A stretch of DNA of 64,000 bases from Astrothelium macrocarpum (GCA_021030915.1 JAGEMR010000012.1:124001-188000), one strand, 5' to 3'; shown: positions 24,076-36,689, counted from the first letter of the stretch. Notes: generated by a model from the sequence alone, not told the origin. Made by a program: numbers and translations.

Positions 24076-25379
24076 ATGTCGACCTGTGATACCGGCAATG
24101 ACTTCAATGGCCGCATCGGCGTGAGAGTGTCTTCAATCTTTGTCATTCTCGTCACCTCTATAGCTGGTAAGAAATCTTAGGTAGCATGAACATGGACGGA
24201 GCTAATCTGACTTCAGGCGCCGTGTTCCCTATCTATGCCTCAAGACACAAAGGAGTGGGAATGCCGGAATGGGCCTTCTTTGTAGCCAAATATTTTGGTT
24301 CAGGGGTCATTATCGCCACCGCTTTCATACATGTGAGTACAATCAAGCATTGCCTAGTTGGATTGAGAAGGCATTTCCTACCCCTAGTCGATGACAATAG
24401 ATTGCTTTTCCATCTTTGCTTGTTGTCTACCATTACAAATTCAGATGCTGACCAGTCGCAGCTGTTGGCGCCCGCGTGCGATGCACTCACAGATACATGT
24501 TTGACAGGCCCCATCACCGAATATGATTGGGCAGAAGGCATATGCCTTATGTCCATATTCGTACTTTTCTTTCTTGAACTGCTGACTATGCGCTACGCCA
24601 ATTTTGGCGCATCCGATGTTGCTCAGGCCGACAAGTTTGAGGAACCGTCAGCACCTCGGCCCGAAATCCAATCCGCTCCCTCCAAAAATGAACCGGATAT
24701 GTTCGCCGGAAAGGACACACCAGTGGAGTCAACAACACGCAAAGGTTCTCATATACCTGGAGATGACCACCTTGGTCATTCGAGAGACCACAGCGATAAC
24801 GTGGACTGGGAGACAGGTGGCATCGTACCAGAAAACTATGCTGCTCAGATGACGGCGATTTTTATTCTCGAGTTCGGCGTCATCTTCCACTCAGTCTTCA
24901 TCGGCTTGACCTTGGCTGTGGCTGGCGCAGAATTCAACACGCTCTACATTGTGCTGATCTTCCATCAATCATTCGAAGGTCTTGGTCTAGGAACCCGTCT
25001 GGCTCAAGCTCCTTGGCCCGAATCCAAGCGATGGACCCCATACATACTCGGTGTTGCCTACGCATGCACAACACCACTGGCCATTGCTATTGGTCTTGGA
25101 GTCAGGACAACCTACCCTCCAAACTCACAAACGACTTTGATTGTTAATGGGTGTTTCGATGCCGTTAGCGCCGGTATCTTGATCTACACGGGTCTGGTTG
25201 AGCTGATGGCACACGAGTTCATGTTTAGTCCTAAGATGATGAAGGCACCTCCAAAAACCATCTTTAGCGCATTCGGACTTTTGTGCTTAGGAGCCGGTAT
25301 GTTATTCAAATTCCTTTCTTGCGATGGAATAGCTAATGGATAAATAGGATTGATGGCTTTGCTTGGGAAGTGGGCATAA
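24076..25379 (+). CDS. ZIP-family zinc/iron transporter
   Basis: Four exons (24076-24166, 24217-24332, 24462-25296, 25348-25379) give about 357 residues. It imports Zn2+ (possibly Fe2+) into the cytosol. Eight hydrophobic segments are expected. The metal-site helices are clear: TM4 FHSVFIGLTLAVAG and TM5 HQSFEGLGLGTRL. The N-terminal part has KYFGSGVIIATAFIH. The variable loop between TM3 and TM4 is long and carries His/Asp residues (GDDHLGHSRDHSDN), the usual cytosolic metal-sensing loop. The final exon is only 32 bp and restores the C-terminal helix end. It resembles plasma-membrane Zrt1/Zrt2-type transporters. No obvious Zap1 site was recognised upstream. Confidence 0.93.
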
Positions 25380-25750
25380 GATGTGTTTACGACAACGATA
25401 ATACACGATCCTCTTTTTGAACGGCATTCTCATACATGACGACTTGAACATTTCTTCTAGCGAAATGCGGTAATAGATGGAATCACATTCCTTGTAGTTC
25501 ATAATCTGAAATAGAAGGCTGACATTTTCTTGTCGATGAAATTTTTACCAGAGTTTTCTCTAGATGCAATCTCTGGGAAGCTTGCGCTCTCGAGCACAGC
25601 TTCTTTATATAGCTTAAATATATGCAATCTTTCAAGACAGCATCTTCGTCTCGTGACGCCCGTCTAATCTTAAATTCTTTTCAGCTCCTGCAAGGCTGAA
25701 CGTCATGAATTGATGCGCATAGGAGGTGGAGGAGAGTTTGTACCTCACCT

Positions 25751-26009
25751 GACCTCTCGTATGGCTGATGTGACCGGTCAAAACGTGATCTGACCCGAAC
25801 CTCTCGTAAAAACCCCTTCACCCGACCTCTCGGCTTCTTTACCTGACCTCTTGCTTTCAATTTTGTTCCGAATATATTCTCAATTTCGAGAAAAGGGCAG
25901 ATCGCATGCTCCTCAGCTGACCGGTCATGTGACTCGTATGACCTCTCAGAATATGAGAGATCAGATTATCTTGGGATTTTGAGAGGTCGAATCAGATGAG
26001 TGAGAGGTC
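25751..26009. promoter_or_regulatory. Cluster of GACCTCTC motifs and TGACCGGTCA palindromes
   Basis: Forward GACCTCTC or one-mismatch copies start at 25751, 25797, 25824, 25845 and 25940. Inverted copies (GAGAGGTC or GAGAGATC) start at 25955, 25981 and 26002. The 10 bp perfect palindrome TGACCGGTCA occurs twice, at 25771-25780 and 25918-25927. Such density in 260 bp is far above chance. The layout, forward on the left and inverted on the right, could be a multi-site binding array for a dimeric regulator or a degraded inverted repeat. It lies about 570-830 bp upstream of the SDR gene. Confidence 0.5.
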
Positions 26010-26505
26010 TACTGAGTTGTATCCTGCGTGGAGATGGAGCAATCAGTACTAGTTCGAGTGTCGGACATAATGATGAGTATTGTGGCTTTCTCCGGCCGGA
26101 GAAGGGCACTGCGCCGAAATCTGCTTGGTTTAATAATGACTAACGACGCCTTTACGAGCGGCACACCACTGCGGCGTGGTACCATGAGTTGCATACACGT
26201 TGCTTACGCAATTGTACAGAAGCTTTAGCGGACTGATTTCACGCCGTCCTTCAAAGCTTGTTGTCCAGGGTGTAGAGTATATATTCGTGATGATTCCCTC
26301 GGTCGTAAGAGCAATCCTATTCTATGTCACATTCCAGTTCAACTGCCGCCCACTATCAGATTCAACAAGTTTTCATTTTGAATTCGTTTTTCCTTAGATC
26401 ATAAATCTTGAAGGCAACTGTGAAGCCAATAGCTCTCTTCTATTCTATCAATTAAATCTCGACCAATTCTTGATCAAAAGACTAATAACACAAATCTGCT
26501 CGAGC

Positions 26506-26524
26506 TTTTTTTTTTTTTTTTTTT
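26506..26524 (+). repeat. Poly-T tract (19 bp)
   Basis: A homopolymer of 19 T lies just upstream of the SDR coding start. It may be a promoter element or simple-sequence noise. Confidence 0.8.
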
Positions 26525-26577
26525 GAAAGACCCAGTCGTCTAATATCTTTCTCAATCCCCGAATAAAACTCGCAGAC

Positions 26578-27558
26578 ATGTCTGGCCTCCAGTTCTGGAT
26601 CGATCTGTTCAAAACGCAATGGTTTACTACTCTTCCCTACCCAACCACTGATTACAGCGGAAAAACTGTGATCGTAACCGGCGCAAACATTGGCCTTGGT
26701 CTCGAAGCTGCCCGCCACTATGTGCGGCTCAACGCAGCAAAAGTGATCCTAGGCTGCCGCAGTCTATCCAAAGGTGAAGAAGCCAAACGGGACATCGAGT
26801 CCACCACACACCGCACCGGCGTCGTCGATGTCTGGGCGCTCGACCTCCAATCCTACCAGAGCGTACGCGACTTCGCGGCACAGTGCGCAGCGCTCCCTCG
26901 AATCGACGTGCTACTCGAGAGCGCCGGGATCGCCACAGGGAGTTTCTATCTCGCAGAAGGCAACGAAAGCACGCTAACAACCAACGTCGTATCGACATAT
27001 CTCCTCGCCCTGCTCGTGCTCCCCAAGCTCAAGGCCGTCGCCAAGGAACACAACATCCAACCCGTCATCACCATCGTGACATCCGACACACACGTCCAGC
27101 CGGCGTTCCCCGAGCGCAACGCACCCCCCGGCGAGATCTTCAACACGCTCAACAGCAAGGACACCGCCAACATGCGCGAGCGCTACCCGCTCTCCAAGCT
27201 GCTCGAGATCCTCGTCGGCCGCGAGATTGCAGCCCAGCACCCGCAGCCCTACCCGGTCGTGCTCAACCTCGTGAACCCGGGCTTCTGCCACAGCAGCCTG
27301 ATGCGCGAGATCCATCTCCTCGGCCTGGTGATGAAGTTCATTTTCGGCGCGCGCACGACGGAGCAAGGGAGTCGCACGTACTTGGCTGCGACGTCGATGG
27401 GACCGGAGAGCCATGGGAAGTATTTGAGCAATGCGAGGATCGAGGATCCGAGCGCGTTTGTGAGGAGTGAGGAGGGCAGGGAGGCCGGGAGGAGGGTGTG
27501 GGAGGAGTTGAGGGAGAAGCTGGAAGGGATTGAGAAGGGGGTGACGGGGAATTTGTGA
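26578..27558 (+). CDS. Short-chain dehydrogenase/reductase (retinol-dehydrogenase-like)
   Basis: A single exon of 326 residues. The Rossmann nucleotide-binding motif TGANIGLG is at residues 34-41 and CRS follows beta-2, favouring NADP(H). The catalytic motif is YPLSK with an upstream serine in VTSD. The usual NNAG structural motif is ESAGIA, a mild departure. Architecture and length match the fungal family often labelled WW-domain oxidoreductase or retinol dehydrogenase-like, acting on alcohol/ketone substrates that cannot be named here. The coding region is GC-richer than its surroundings. It is about 4.6 kb from the rhodopsin gene, but a retinoid role is only a speculation. Confidence 0.9.
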   Translation: MSGLQFWIDLFKTQWFTTLPYPTTDYSGKTVIVTGANIGLGLEAARHYVRLNAAKVILGCRSLSKGEEAKRDIESTTHRTGVVDVWALDLQSYQSVRDFAAQCAALPRIDVLLESAGIATGSFYLAEGNESTLTTNVVSTYLLALLVLPKLKAVAKEHNIQPVITIVTSDTHVQPAFPERNAPPGEIFNTLNSKDTANMRERYPLSKLLEILVGREIAAQHPQPYPVVLNLVNPGFCHSSLMREIHLLGLVMKFIFGARTTEQGSRTYLAATSMGPESHGKYLSNARIEDPSAFVRSEEGREAGRRVWEELREKLEGIEKGVTGNL

Positions 27559-28465
27559 GGCTGACTGCTTTTTGTTGTAGCTTCAGGAGGGTGTTCCTGG
27601 TGTAATATGGCGTATTCGCAGTCACATGAATTTATTCTCGTATCTGATAATGAACTGGGGATTGCTCGACACGGCTACGACGGTTGTTAACGAACATCAG
27701 GAAACTTCAGAAGCACATCCGCACTGCTGTAGATTCTGACATTCCTGGCTTCTCCAACAATCTCACACAGTGCAAGCCTCAAATTGAGTTTCACTCGCTT
27801 TGCATAGAGATTCACAATGAATGCCAGTGCATTTGAACTTAAACAAGGTCCTCCGGTAAAATTGAGAGACTTGTAAACAGAAGCCATATTGAATTCTTGT
27901 GATTCACTAAATCCACGGAACGTCTTCCATCGCGGTAGCCGTTTGATGGGGAGAGAGCCATCCTTGTACATGATTTTGAGAGTGTTTGCGATGGCATGGA
28001 AGCCACTGTTGGAAGCTTCTTTACGCGGAGCAATGGGCTCCAGCCCATTCTCTGTCATCAAGTGGTATTGTCTAATGGATTCGCCCTTGTTGATATAGTT
28101 TCATGAGGCTATCTCCAGGAGAACAAGCTTTTTCGACGGCGTGCAATATTTGGGTCTTATGACAAACAAAGCGAACAGACCAGCACATTCGTCCACGACA
28201 ATCAACTTCCAACATGTCAGCACCGCTTATCTATTGGATGTACGAAAAAAATCCAACCCGGGGGACCCTCAGCTCCGTAGGCTTACAGATGCGGCTACTA
28301 AATTTGCACCCAAAGTGCACACCATCTACCTCTTCTTATTGGGTTCATGAGGTCAGCTGCGGTAGGATATGGCACGTTTCCGCACATTGATAGTTTTTAC
28401 TTTGAGATTTATGAATTCGGTATTGATTTAATCTGGAGCTTATCTCATTTTTCTATGGTACAGTC
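27559..28465. other. Intergenic region with one doubtful ORF
   Basis: This lies between the 3' ends of the SDR gene and the UPF0183 gene. The only candidate is the reverse frame 27687-28058, listed separately. Otherwise nothing is seen. Confidence 0.4.
27687..28058 (-). CDS. Possible small hypothetical protein
   Basis: An uninterrupted frame from ATG 28058 encodes about 123 residues with ordinary amino-acid composition. It has some amphipathic segments (for example NLRLALCEIVGEARNVRIY). There is no signal peptide, membrane helix or recognised domain, and no splice partner was found upstream. It could be a small gene, the tail of a decayed gene, or a chance frame. Confidence 0.25.
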   Translation of the reverse strand: MTENGLEPIAPRKEASNSGFHAIANTLKIMYKDGSLPIKRLPRWKTFRGFSESQEFNMASVYKSLNFTGGPCLSSNALAFIVNLYAKRVKLNLRLALCEIVGEARNVRIYSSADVLLKFPDVR

Positions 28466-30014
28466 TTAAAATATTGTCAAACAGCTAATGGCACCATTAC
28501 GAAGAACTTCAAAAGCCATACCAGGGAACCCCCAGAGTTCCGGATCACTCAGTTCTTCAAAATCTTTGTCGGCTTGGCGCTTTCCATGATCCAGATGTAA
28601 ATCATCAAAATCATCTTCAAAGCCCCCCAGTAGCTCACAGCTACTTCCCGGGCTCTCATCCATGCGTCTATTTAGGACCATACCTCGTTGAAGATTTCCT
28701 CTCTCCTCCTCATTCGCATAACTGCTTCTAAAGTGATGCTTTAATGAAAGCGAAAGGTCGCTCCATTTCATCTCTGAAGTTAGTGGCTCTCCCTCACTCT
28801 GTTGGCTGATATCATCTAGGATCCAGCGACTCCTACGATAACGATTGAAGTTGTAAGAGCCAGGCACATTGCCATGAAACAAGACTTTGGTCACAGTAAG
28901 ATGGCCTGGGTTCTGGAAACTCCGAGCTGGGGACACAAGAACGTCAAAGCCGTGACCACAGTAGTTGAAGAAGCTTTCGGTAGCAGCCCTATTGGGATTT
29001 TTGGAGGGATTGCCATCCTGGCTATCAAAGTCGGAATCGTCTGTGACTGCATGACCAGATGCCTCGTCAGTGTCTGTGAAGTCGTCTCGAATTGAAGTCA
29101 ATTCGCTTGTGCGGCGCGAAGAGCCCTTGCGGTTGCCATGAATAGATAAACGGCGGTCGCTCTTGTAGTAAATGGCATCAGGCGGGCCGAGCTCAGTAAT
29201 AAGATCTTGAACCGTTGTTTCACCAAGCTTCATAAAAAATGGCCGACCGTATCGACGGAATAGTTCGACAAGGCCACCCTCATGTATCTTTGCCAGGTCG
29301 ACTTCGTCTGGAAATCGGCAACGACCGCGAGTTGCAATGTTCAACGATCGCGGAAGAGATGGAGCAGCAGTAAATAGACTGATCTGAGCTTTCGTCCAGG
29401 ACTGTGCCTCGAAGATAGCCATAGAGACTGCTGGAAATGCGGCTGTAGATGCGAGCAAGACATTGAAATTTACGTCTACCTTATAGGCAGAATGCTGAAA
29501 AGGAAATGAGAATGCGACACCAGGCCATGAAACCACCCACATTCCATTCTCGGTAGAATCGACCTCGCCTAGGCTATAATATTCTCCATCCGGTGTAGGT
29601 CCGAACAGTTGCGATACATGGCGAAACAGAGGTCCTGAGCTATCATGGTATGTCCCCGAGTCGCGTCGCTTGATTATTGGATTTCCCTTGTAAGTTAGGT
29701 CTGTCTTGTGAAAGTCCAGGATCTCAATCAGCCGTAACCTTTGATCAGGACCGTCGAAGTGTAGACGGATCCCATTGCTTGGAAGAGTGACGATGACGGA
29801 TGAAGACAGTGGATTTGAAGACGAGTACAACACATCGATGGCAGGATATTGCTCGGATTCAGCTTTGAGGCGGTTCAGAGTATCGTAAAGCGAGACACCC
29901 AGCGCTATAATTCACAACTATTAGCTCCTCGGGAATGATGAAACTGCAGAGCGCCTTCTTACTGATCCATCCAAGTGCCCTTCCGTTTTGTATTACACCG
30001 GCTTCAGTTCCCAT
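28466..30014 (-). CDS. UPF0183/PHAF1 family protein
   Basis: Two exons (30014-29963 and 29904-28466) give about 496 residues. The family (human C16orf70/PHAF1, fungal homologs) is implicated in autophagosome-site binding of phosphoinositides. Conserved pieces visible are the N-terminal LGVSLYDTLNRL, IRLHFDGPDQRLRLIEI, YPAIDVLYSSSNPLSS, VAFSFPFQ and a C-terminal FFNYCGHGFDVLV block. A serine/aspartate-rich insertion at residues about 240-290 (DDFTDTDEASG, DDSDFDSQDGN) is typical of fungal members. The first exon encodes only 17 residues (MGTEAGVIQNGRALGWI), and its phase-1 junction restores the conserved start. It is divergent with kinesin-5. Confidence 0.88.
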
Positions 30015-30481
30015 CCTTCTTCATACAGTACTGCCAGACGAATGCGGGTTGTACAAGACGCAGGCTGCACTTGAAGCAGCAGTAGTTGTTTTGAAACGAA
30101 GCGAGCCATTTGGCCGTTGATGAGTGGGAAGGACGGCGGACGGCTTGTGTGTTCAACGCATGGTGAGCAAGTCACAGCGCCTCGCACGGCGCATGACGAT
30201 AGCTTGAGACGGGTGTTGGATACGTGACACTTACTCACCGAGGGGCAGTGATGCGTAACATGACCGAGGTTACTGCCTAGCCACATCCGTTTTCAGCCAC
30301 GAAGCCACTAGTCTCATTCTAGCGTCATTGCGCCCCTGCAACCTGATTGATTGGCACTAGCCGCATTCATCGTCGGTAAACATTACAGCAACTGGACCGA
30401 CTTAACCTTCCCATCTGATTGATATTTTGTTACGGCCAAAACCTTGCTATCCTGTTATCCAGACATCATCATATATCTGCT
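30015..30481. promoter_or_regulatory. Bidirectional promoter region
   Basis: This 467 bp separates the divergent starts of the PHAF1-like gene (30014, reverse) and kinesin-5 (30482, forward). Both promoters must lie here. No TATA box is obvious, and neither is a coding sequence. Confidence 0.6.
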
Positions 30482-33400
30482 ATGGCTGCGCCAGCGCGAC
30501 CTGGCTTGCCTGGCAGGAAAACTAGTATGCGCCCACCAACCATGCGACCTCCGCCTTCACGAGCGCAATCTGTTACTCCAGCTTTCAATGGTCGAGCCTC
30601 TCCAGCGGATTCCCTACTATCGGTAGCAACCAGCACCTCTAGAGTGCCTCGCTCCCCACAAGTCTCTGTGCATGGCGGCATCAAGAGAAAAGAAAGAGAT
30701 TTCGATCAAGAAGCCGGGGAGGAGACAAATATTAATGTGGTAGTGCGATGTCGCGGACGTAGTGAACGAGAAGTCCGAGAAAACAGCGGAATTGTTGTCG
30801 CCACCGATGGAGTCAAAGGAAAGAGTGTGGACTTGTCAATGGGGCCCAGCGCATTGAGCAACAAGACTTATCATTTTGATAAAGTCTTTTCTCCTGCTGC
30901 AGACCAGAACATCATTTTCGATGAAGTGGTTGCGCCAATACTAGATGAGGTGTGCTAGTAGGAAATGAAACTAAAAATCAGAATTTGGGGCTAACAACGA
31001 CATCTAGGTACTTGGAGGGTTCAATTGTACCATCTTTGCTTACGGACAGACGGGCACTGGTAAAACGTACACAATGTCGGGAGACATCAGCGACATGCAA
31101 CCACTGTCCGTGGAGGCCGGCATCATACCCCGAGTTCTCTTCTCCTTGTTCACGAAACTGGAAAATGAGGAATCTGAACACTCCGTCAAATGTTCATTCA
31201 TCGAGCTCTATAACGAAGAACTTCGGGATCTACTCTCGACGGACGACAATACCAAGCTAAAGATTTTTGAGGATGCTGGAAAGAAGAGCGGTCATGCCAC
31301 AATGGTCCAAGGAATGGAAGAATCTCATATCCAATCTGCTTCCAAAGGTATCCAATTACTTCGAGAAGGTAGCCATAAACGACAGGTTGCTGCAACGAAA
31401 TGTAACGAGTTGAGCTCTCGGAGCCATACAGTCTTTACGATTACTGTGTACATGAAGCGAACAACCGATACGGGGGAGGAATTTATTAGTGCCGGCAAAT
31501 TGAACCTTGTAGACTTGGCAGGAAGCGAGAATATCCAGAGAAGTGGAGCTGAGAACAAAAGAGCTGCCGAAGCTGGATTGATTAACAAGAGTCTCTTGAC
31601 TTTGGGTCGTGTTATCAACGCTCTTGTAGACAAGAGCTCACACATTCCGTATCGCGAGTCGAAGTTGACGCGACTACTTCAAGATTCGCTTGGAGGGCGA
31701 ACGAAGACTTGCATAATTGCAACTTTGTCCCCAGCAAAGAGCAATCTGGAGGAAACAATTTCGACTCTTGACTATGCATTCCGCGCCAAAAACATTCGCA
31801 ACAAGCCTCAGGTGAACTCAATGGTCTCCAAAAAAACATTATTAAAAGAATTTACCGGTGAAATTGAAAAGCTAAAGAGTGAATTGATCGCGACAAGACA
31901 GCGAAATGGTGTCTACCTCACTGCTGAGAGTTATGAAGAGATTGTCACAGAAAGCGAGTCTCGACGGATCTTGAGTGTAGAGCAAAAAGACAAAATAGAT
32001 ACCATGGAGACGAATTTGCGGAATAAGGTTCAAGAGCTTTTTTCACTTACGACAAATTTCAATTGCCTCAAAAAGGAAAATGAAGCAACAAAAATTACTC
32101 TGCAAGGGACTGAAGACATTCTCACCAAAACCGAATCTGTTCTCACCCTTACAAGACAAAGTCTTGCAGAGGAGACTGCATACCGAAAGGCTCATCAAGT
32201 TACAGAGGACAAATTGAAAAACATCGGATCTGATATGATCTCGACACTTGGACGCACGACTTCAGATATTAATGGCTTGCGATCGAAGATACGACGGAAA
32301 TCAGATCTTCAATCCCTGAACCGCACAAACTGGACATCATCTCAGAAGCAGGTATCTGACCTCACGGGATCTGTTGAGGAACGTCTCGAGGAGCTGCAGA
32401 TGCAGCAAAAAAGATTGGTTGATGGATTGTCAATAAGAATGCAGATGTTTGTTCAAGACGAATTGGAAAAGTTATCGTCATCCCAAAACTTCCTGCAGGC
32501 AAAGACGCAGGCATTTGAAGCTTCCAAAGATGAAGTCAACCAGCAAACCTCAAAAGCCAAAGATGATATGAATGAGGTTTTGGAAGAAATAAAGACTTTA
32601 CGAGAGGATGTGAAGCAAAAGGTTGGAGCTGGCCTCGGCGATCTGTCAGCAGCCGCGCAAAGGATTTCGGCTGGTATCGTAACAGAGCTGGAAGCTTTTC
32701 ATACCCAGGTTAGTGCAAACGAGTTACGAGATTTTTTCATTGCTGATCCACAAATTAGCTTCATGCGTCGTACAGTTCTCTTGGAAAAGACTTCAAAACC
32801 ACATTCGACGACCTGGTCAAACGTTTGAACGAACAGCACTCTGAAGCAGACGAGCTTCGATCACAAGTTACAAAAGCAAACGCTGCGCTTATTGAATCAA
32901 ACAGAACAGCGCAACAACAAGTGACGTCTGTCCTTGCCAAGGAGAAGCAAAAGGCTGCCAGTGAGCGTACACAACTGCTGCAACAGATAAACCAATTAGT
33001 CAACTCCTCAGCCCAGGAGTCTGAGCGCCGTATGGATGAGAACATGACTAGCATCTTGACTGGAATCTCTGCATCAACCTCAGCTAATGAGCAAGAACAA
33101 ACTAAATACGCAAGCGGCATGGACGGATGGAGGCAAAAATCCAAAGATATTATTGACAGTGTCATCAAATGTCGAGAGACTGTGAAATCAAAGATCAAAG
33201 GCGATTGGATGACAGCCAACGAACATACCAACTCGATCCGCGGCACAACCACTTCCGTCCATGACGAGACGATTCGGATTGTTGATGCTCAAATGGCACA
33301 CATGGAAACACAGCTCAGCTCCCTCGACGAAATTGTATCTCGTGTTCGCGCACAAAACGAAACTCACCACACCACCCACACAGCTTCACTCACCAATCTC

Positions 33401-34279
33401 TCATCTACAGTCCAAGAATCATACAACAGTATCAGCTCTCACCTTAATATATCACACGATCGAATCAAGGACCTAAACACCGACATGTCATCACAAACAC
33501 AAGAGCTACAAAACACCTTACCATCTCTCGATGTGCAAGCACAAATCCGATCCCAGCTCAAGAATCTCAGAGACACAATCTGCACCGCCAACATCACCGA
33601 ATACGTCTCCACAGGCGAAACCCCCCAAAAGACCGAATACACCTACCCCACCACCCTCCCCAACACAGAACCACACGACAAATTCCTCGCCAAACTCCGC
33701 GGCGAAATCTCCTCCCCACCTCCCAGCGCACCACAAAGCTCCCCCAAGAAACCCCCCACAAAGAGCGCCAGCCCCAGCAAATCCCGCCCAGGCAGCCCCA
33801 CCAAACCCAAAGTCTTCGCAGACAACATTCTCCCTTCTTCCACCGCACCCAACACCACCTTCACAGCACCCACCACCACCGCCGCCACATCAACAACCGA
33901 CCCCTCCCCAGCGCCCAGCCTCCGCGAACTCGATCTCAACATCAGCCACGCCCACCCCTGCACCACACGCCCGCCATCATCCTCGTCATCTTCCACAGCC
34001 ACCGCAGCAGCAGCAGCGCTCGACGACGCCAAGCCGCCGCCGCTCAAGCGTCTGCACAGCACGCCGACCAAGGCAGCGGGAGGGAAAGGAGGCGCGAGTG
34101 GTGTGGCGGCAGCAGGGGAGAGCAAGTTGCCGCTGAAGCCGCGGACGACGCGGATGACGGTTGCGGCGGGAGAGGGGCGGGAGAATGTCGGGCTGGCGGG
34201 AGGGTTGGGGTTGAGCGCGAGTGTGGGGCCTGGTGGTGGGGGGAGGGTGTTGAGGAGACGGGATAGGGGGAGTGATTAG
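30482..34279 (+). CDS. bimC: Kinesin-5 motor (BimC/Cut7/Eg5)
   Basis: Three exons (30482-30949, 31008-32708, 32759-34279) encode about 1229 residues. The plus-end-directed homotetrameric motor slides antiparallel spindle microtubules. The motor domain spans about residues 82-430: P-loop GQTGTGKT (169-176), switch I NELSSRSH (about 289-296), switch II DLAGSE (about 325-330). A long coiled-coil stalk follows. The tail from about residue 960 is Pro/Ser/Thr-rich with several S/T-P sites (SPSKSRPGSPTK, HSTPTK) that could serve as Cdk sites, and it ends in a basic Gly-rich segment. A. nidulans BimC is of similar length. The downstream exon's coding bias becomes very C-rich near its end. Confidence 0.96.
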
Positions 34280-36689
34280 ATTTCGGGGCGATGGTTGGGA
34301 GAGGGAAGGAAAGAGGAGCGGGAGGGATGGAGGGATGGTGCTTGTGAGAGGGTGCGAGCGGGTTGTTGGGGTTGAGAGGCGGGAGCGAGAAGCGGGTGGT
34401 TTATGTTTGGCGCTGTGTTTGGCTTCGATAGGATACCAGGATATCACATGTTGTTTGGTTTGCCTTTTGAAGGACGCCGTCGCCTTTTGGTGCAGTGTTG
34501 CTCGTCTTTGGGACCTAGGGAACTGCCGCGGTCGGCACCGGCCGTGGAGGCTCAAAGTCTTGTTTATGATCTGGTAGACTAATTCTTCGTTGCAAAGGTT
34601 CTTGATAAAAGGTTTGTACCTTGGCAAACGCCATCGTACGATGTCAGTCGATTCTAGAAGCTATTCTATCGTATGTTTCTTTCGAGAAAGTTTGGAAATA
34701 CTTTTCGAATTTGAGACGTTATTGACACCTCGGACCGAATGTTAGAAAAGTACGGAAACTTTCGTGTACCTTGCCACCGTCAGCTTAGACCTAACAAACA
34801 TGAGAAAATTTGTTAATGACGTTTTCTGCTATCATACGACTATGACCCAGATGTCTGAAGATGGCAGGGAGCCAGAGCTGACCATTGTAACACCTAATTG
34901 TCAAGCATTCTGGCAAGTTTCGCTTCCCAATAGTTCGGATCGGATTTTCTCTGTATCCGTCTACCGTAGTCCTACGCTATACTTTCCTGAGGCACCGATA
35001 AGTCATGCCTGGAGCTGAGACTAGTCGCACAATTGTCGATGTGCCAAGGCTTTGAGATGGAGGCCTGATGTTTGAAGGCATCCGTTTGCAATCATGGATC
35101 AAGGTCTTAATAGTGTTGAGAGTTACTTATTCGAGATTTTATCCCGCAATAACGCAGACACGAGGTAGCAGTATGCACATTACATTGGTAAGCGCGGGTG
35201 TCGCCTCGTCGTACGCATATGCAGTCAGCACTTAGGACCTGTTCTATTGCCTCTGCCGCGTGGGAAGGGGGGCATTCAGAGATAGGAACGGGAAAGGTGA
35301 CTTCGTAACGATGACACTGAAATTTGACATGTCTGATCCTGTTTCCAAGAGACGACCGGTGATGAAGGATTGCAATGCTCCGAGTCAGCAAAAGGATCAA
35401 TATCGCTTTCGCCGCACATCGGGCCTAAAAGGCAACCTGGTTGTGGGGTAAAGAAAGGCAAAATAAAACCAACCTACATACGGGAGTTATGGTTCCCGTT
35501 CGGCTGAGGTGGGGAACCCGCGCAAATGGAATCCAGTTGACGATCTCTACGTGGATATCGCAGGGTTTAATCATTTTCAGTATCACGATATTGGACGATG
35601 TTGGTGGTTGGTCACACAGTGGCGTCAGCATTGGTCGTGCCGATGGGTTACGGGAATTCCCCCTCAGATTGATTGACAGATGACAGGATGGGGACATATA
35701 GTGAGATGTCAGATATTGCTGAAATCGGAACAAGGCAGAGAGGCAGACGCATAATGCATCGATTAAAAGGCTAGGCATCTTATGCAGACTAATGTACAAA
35801 GCTTATAACAGCGGGGTATCGAGAGAAAAGGCAAACATCCCCATAGAAAAAATTCCTTAAGACGCCCCCGCCAAAGTCAAGCCAAGCCAAGCTCTCAGCC
35901 GAACCAGCGGCACAAGCAATTCGAGTTCATATAAAATAGGGCGGGTAAGGCGATCAGAGCGGCCGCCGCAAGAGAGATAGCCCCCAAAATTCCTGACTCG
36001 TCCCATTCCAGTCTCAATCCGTCGCGCGAGTCGTGAAGTTTCCGCATATTACCGAATTCCACGCTAAAGTGCGAGGTAGGTAAGGCTGCTGACTGGTCGT
36101 GCGGCTCCGCGCCAGTCAGCAAGGCAAACTTGCATCGATGAGAAAGGGATGTGAAAAAAGCAAGGAGCAATGGAAGGACCGCCGCTGATGATGTGATGTA
36201 GTGCGTGGAACGACGTGGTCGATGCGGGTGGATTGGTGAAACAGTGAGGGAGGGAGGGAAAGCCAGGGGTCAGCAACCAATGAAGGAGTCGGGAGAGCGG
36301 CAAAAGGAATCTCGAAATGATCGACGCCAAGAAATGCATCATGGCCACGCGCTGGTTGCAGGACTGGGCGTTGGTGGGCCATTTGTCCAATCCCTGCAGC
36401 ACATGTTTTGGACAGATGCAGGGAATCGAGGGTGTTCCGTTGGTTGATGTGTTGAGGTGGCGGGAGATCGATTGCGGCACAGCAGCTAGCCGAACTGAGG
36501 AATTGATGAAGAGAAAGCGAAAAGAGATGTAGTCCAATGAGATGATGATGTTGGTATCGATTGATTATTCGGTGAAAGTGAATTCGTCCTGTCTATTGGA
36601 AGAGACAAAATAGTCCTAAGAGACATGCTGATCCGAGTTGAGAATCGAGGAGCAAAGTGAGCGAGTGGTGAATTTCCATTGAAGTGAGT

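Larger units (their letters stand above)
25380..26577. other. Intergenic region between ZIP and SDR genes
   Basis: 1.2 kb without a supported gene. Its middle (25751-26009) is a dense cluster of short repeated motifs described separately. A 19-base poly-T tract (26506-26524) lies about 55 bp before the SDR start and may be a nucleosome-excluding promoter element. Confidence 0.55.

Noticed and set aside
26883..27470. Long alternative-frame ORFs across the SDR gene
   Set aside because: Shadows of the GC-rich SDR coding sequence; arginine-rich nonsense in frame +1 and on the reverse strand.
20877..27558. Retinoid metabolism cluster (rhodopsin, ZIP, SDR)
   Set aside because: The SDR has only generic family motifs, the ZIP gene intervenes and no carotenoid gene is present, so co-function is not supported.
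33531..34136. Long Pro/Ser-rich frame over the kinesin-5 tail
   Set aside because: Frame shadow of the C-rich kinesin tail, whose own frame continues unbroken to 34279.
36064..36537. 157-codon reverse frame in the gene-poor interval
   Set aside because: Low-complexity Ser/His/Leu composition, no domain, no splice partner, and no leader like that of the neighbouring microprotein ORF.
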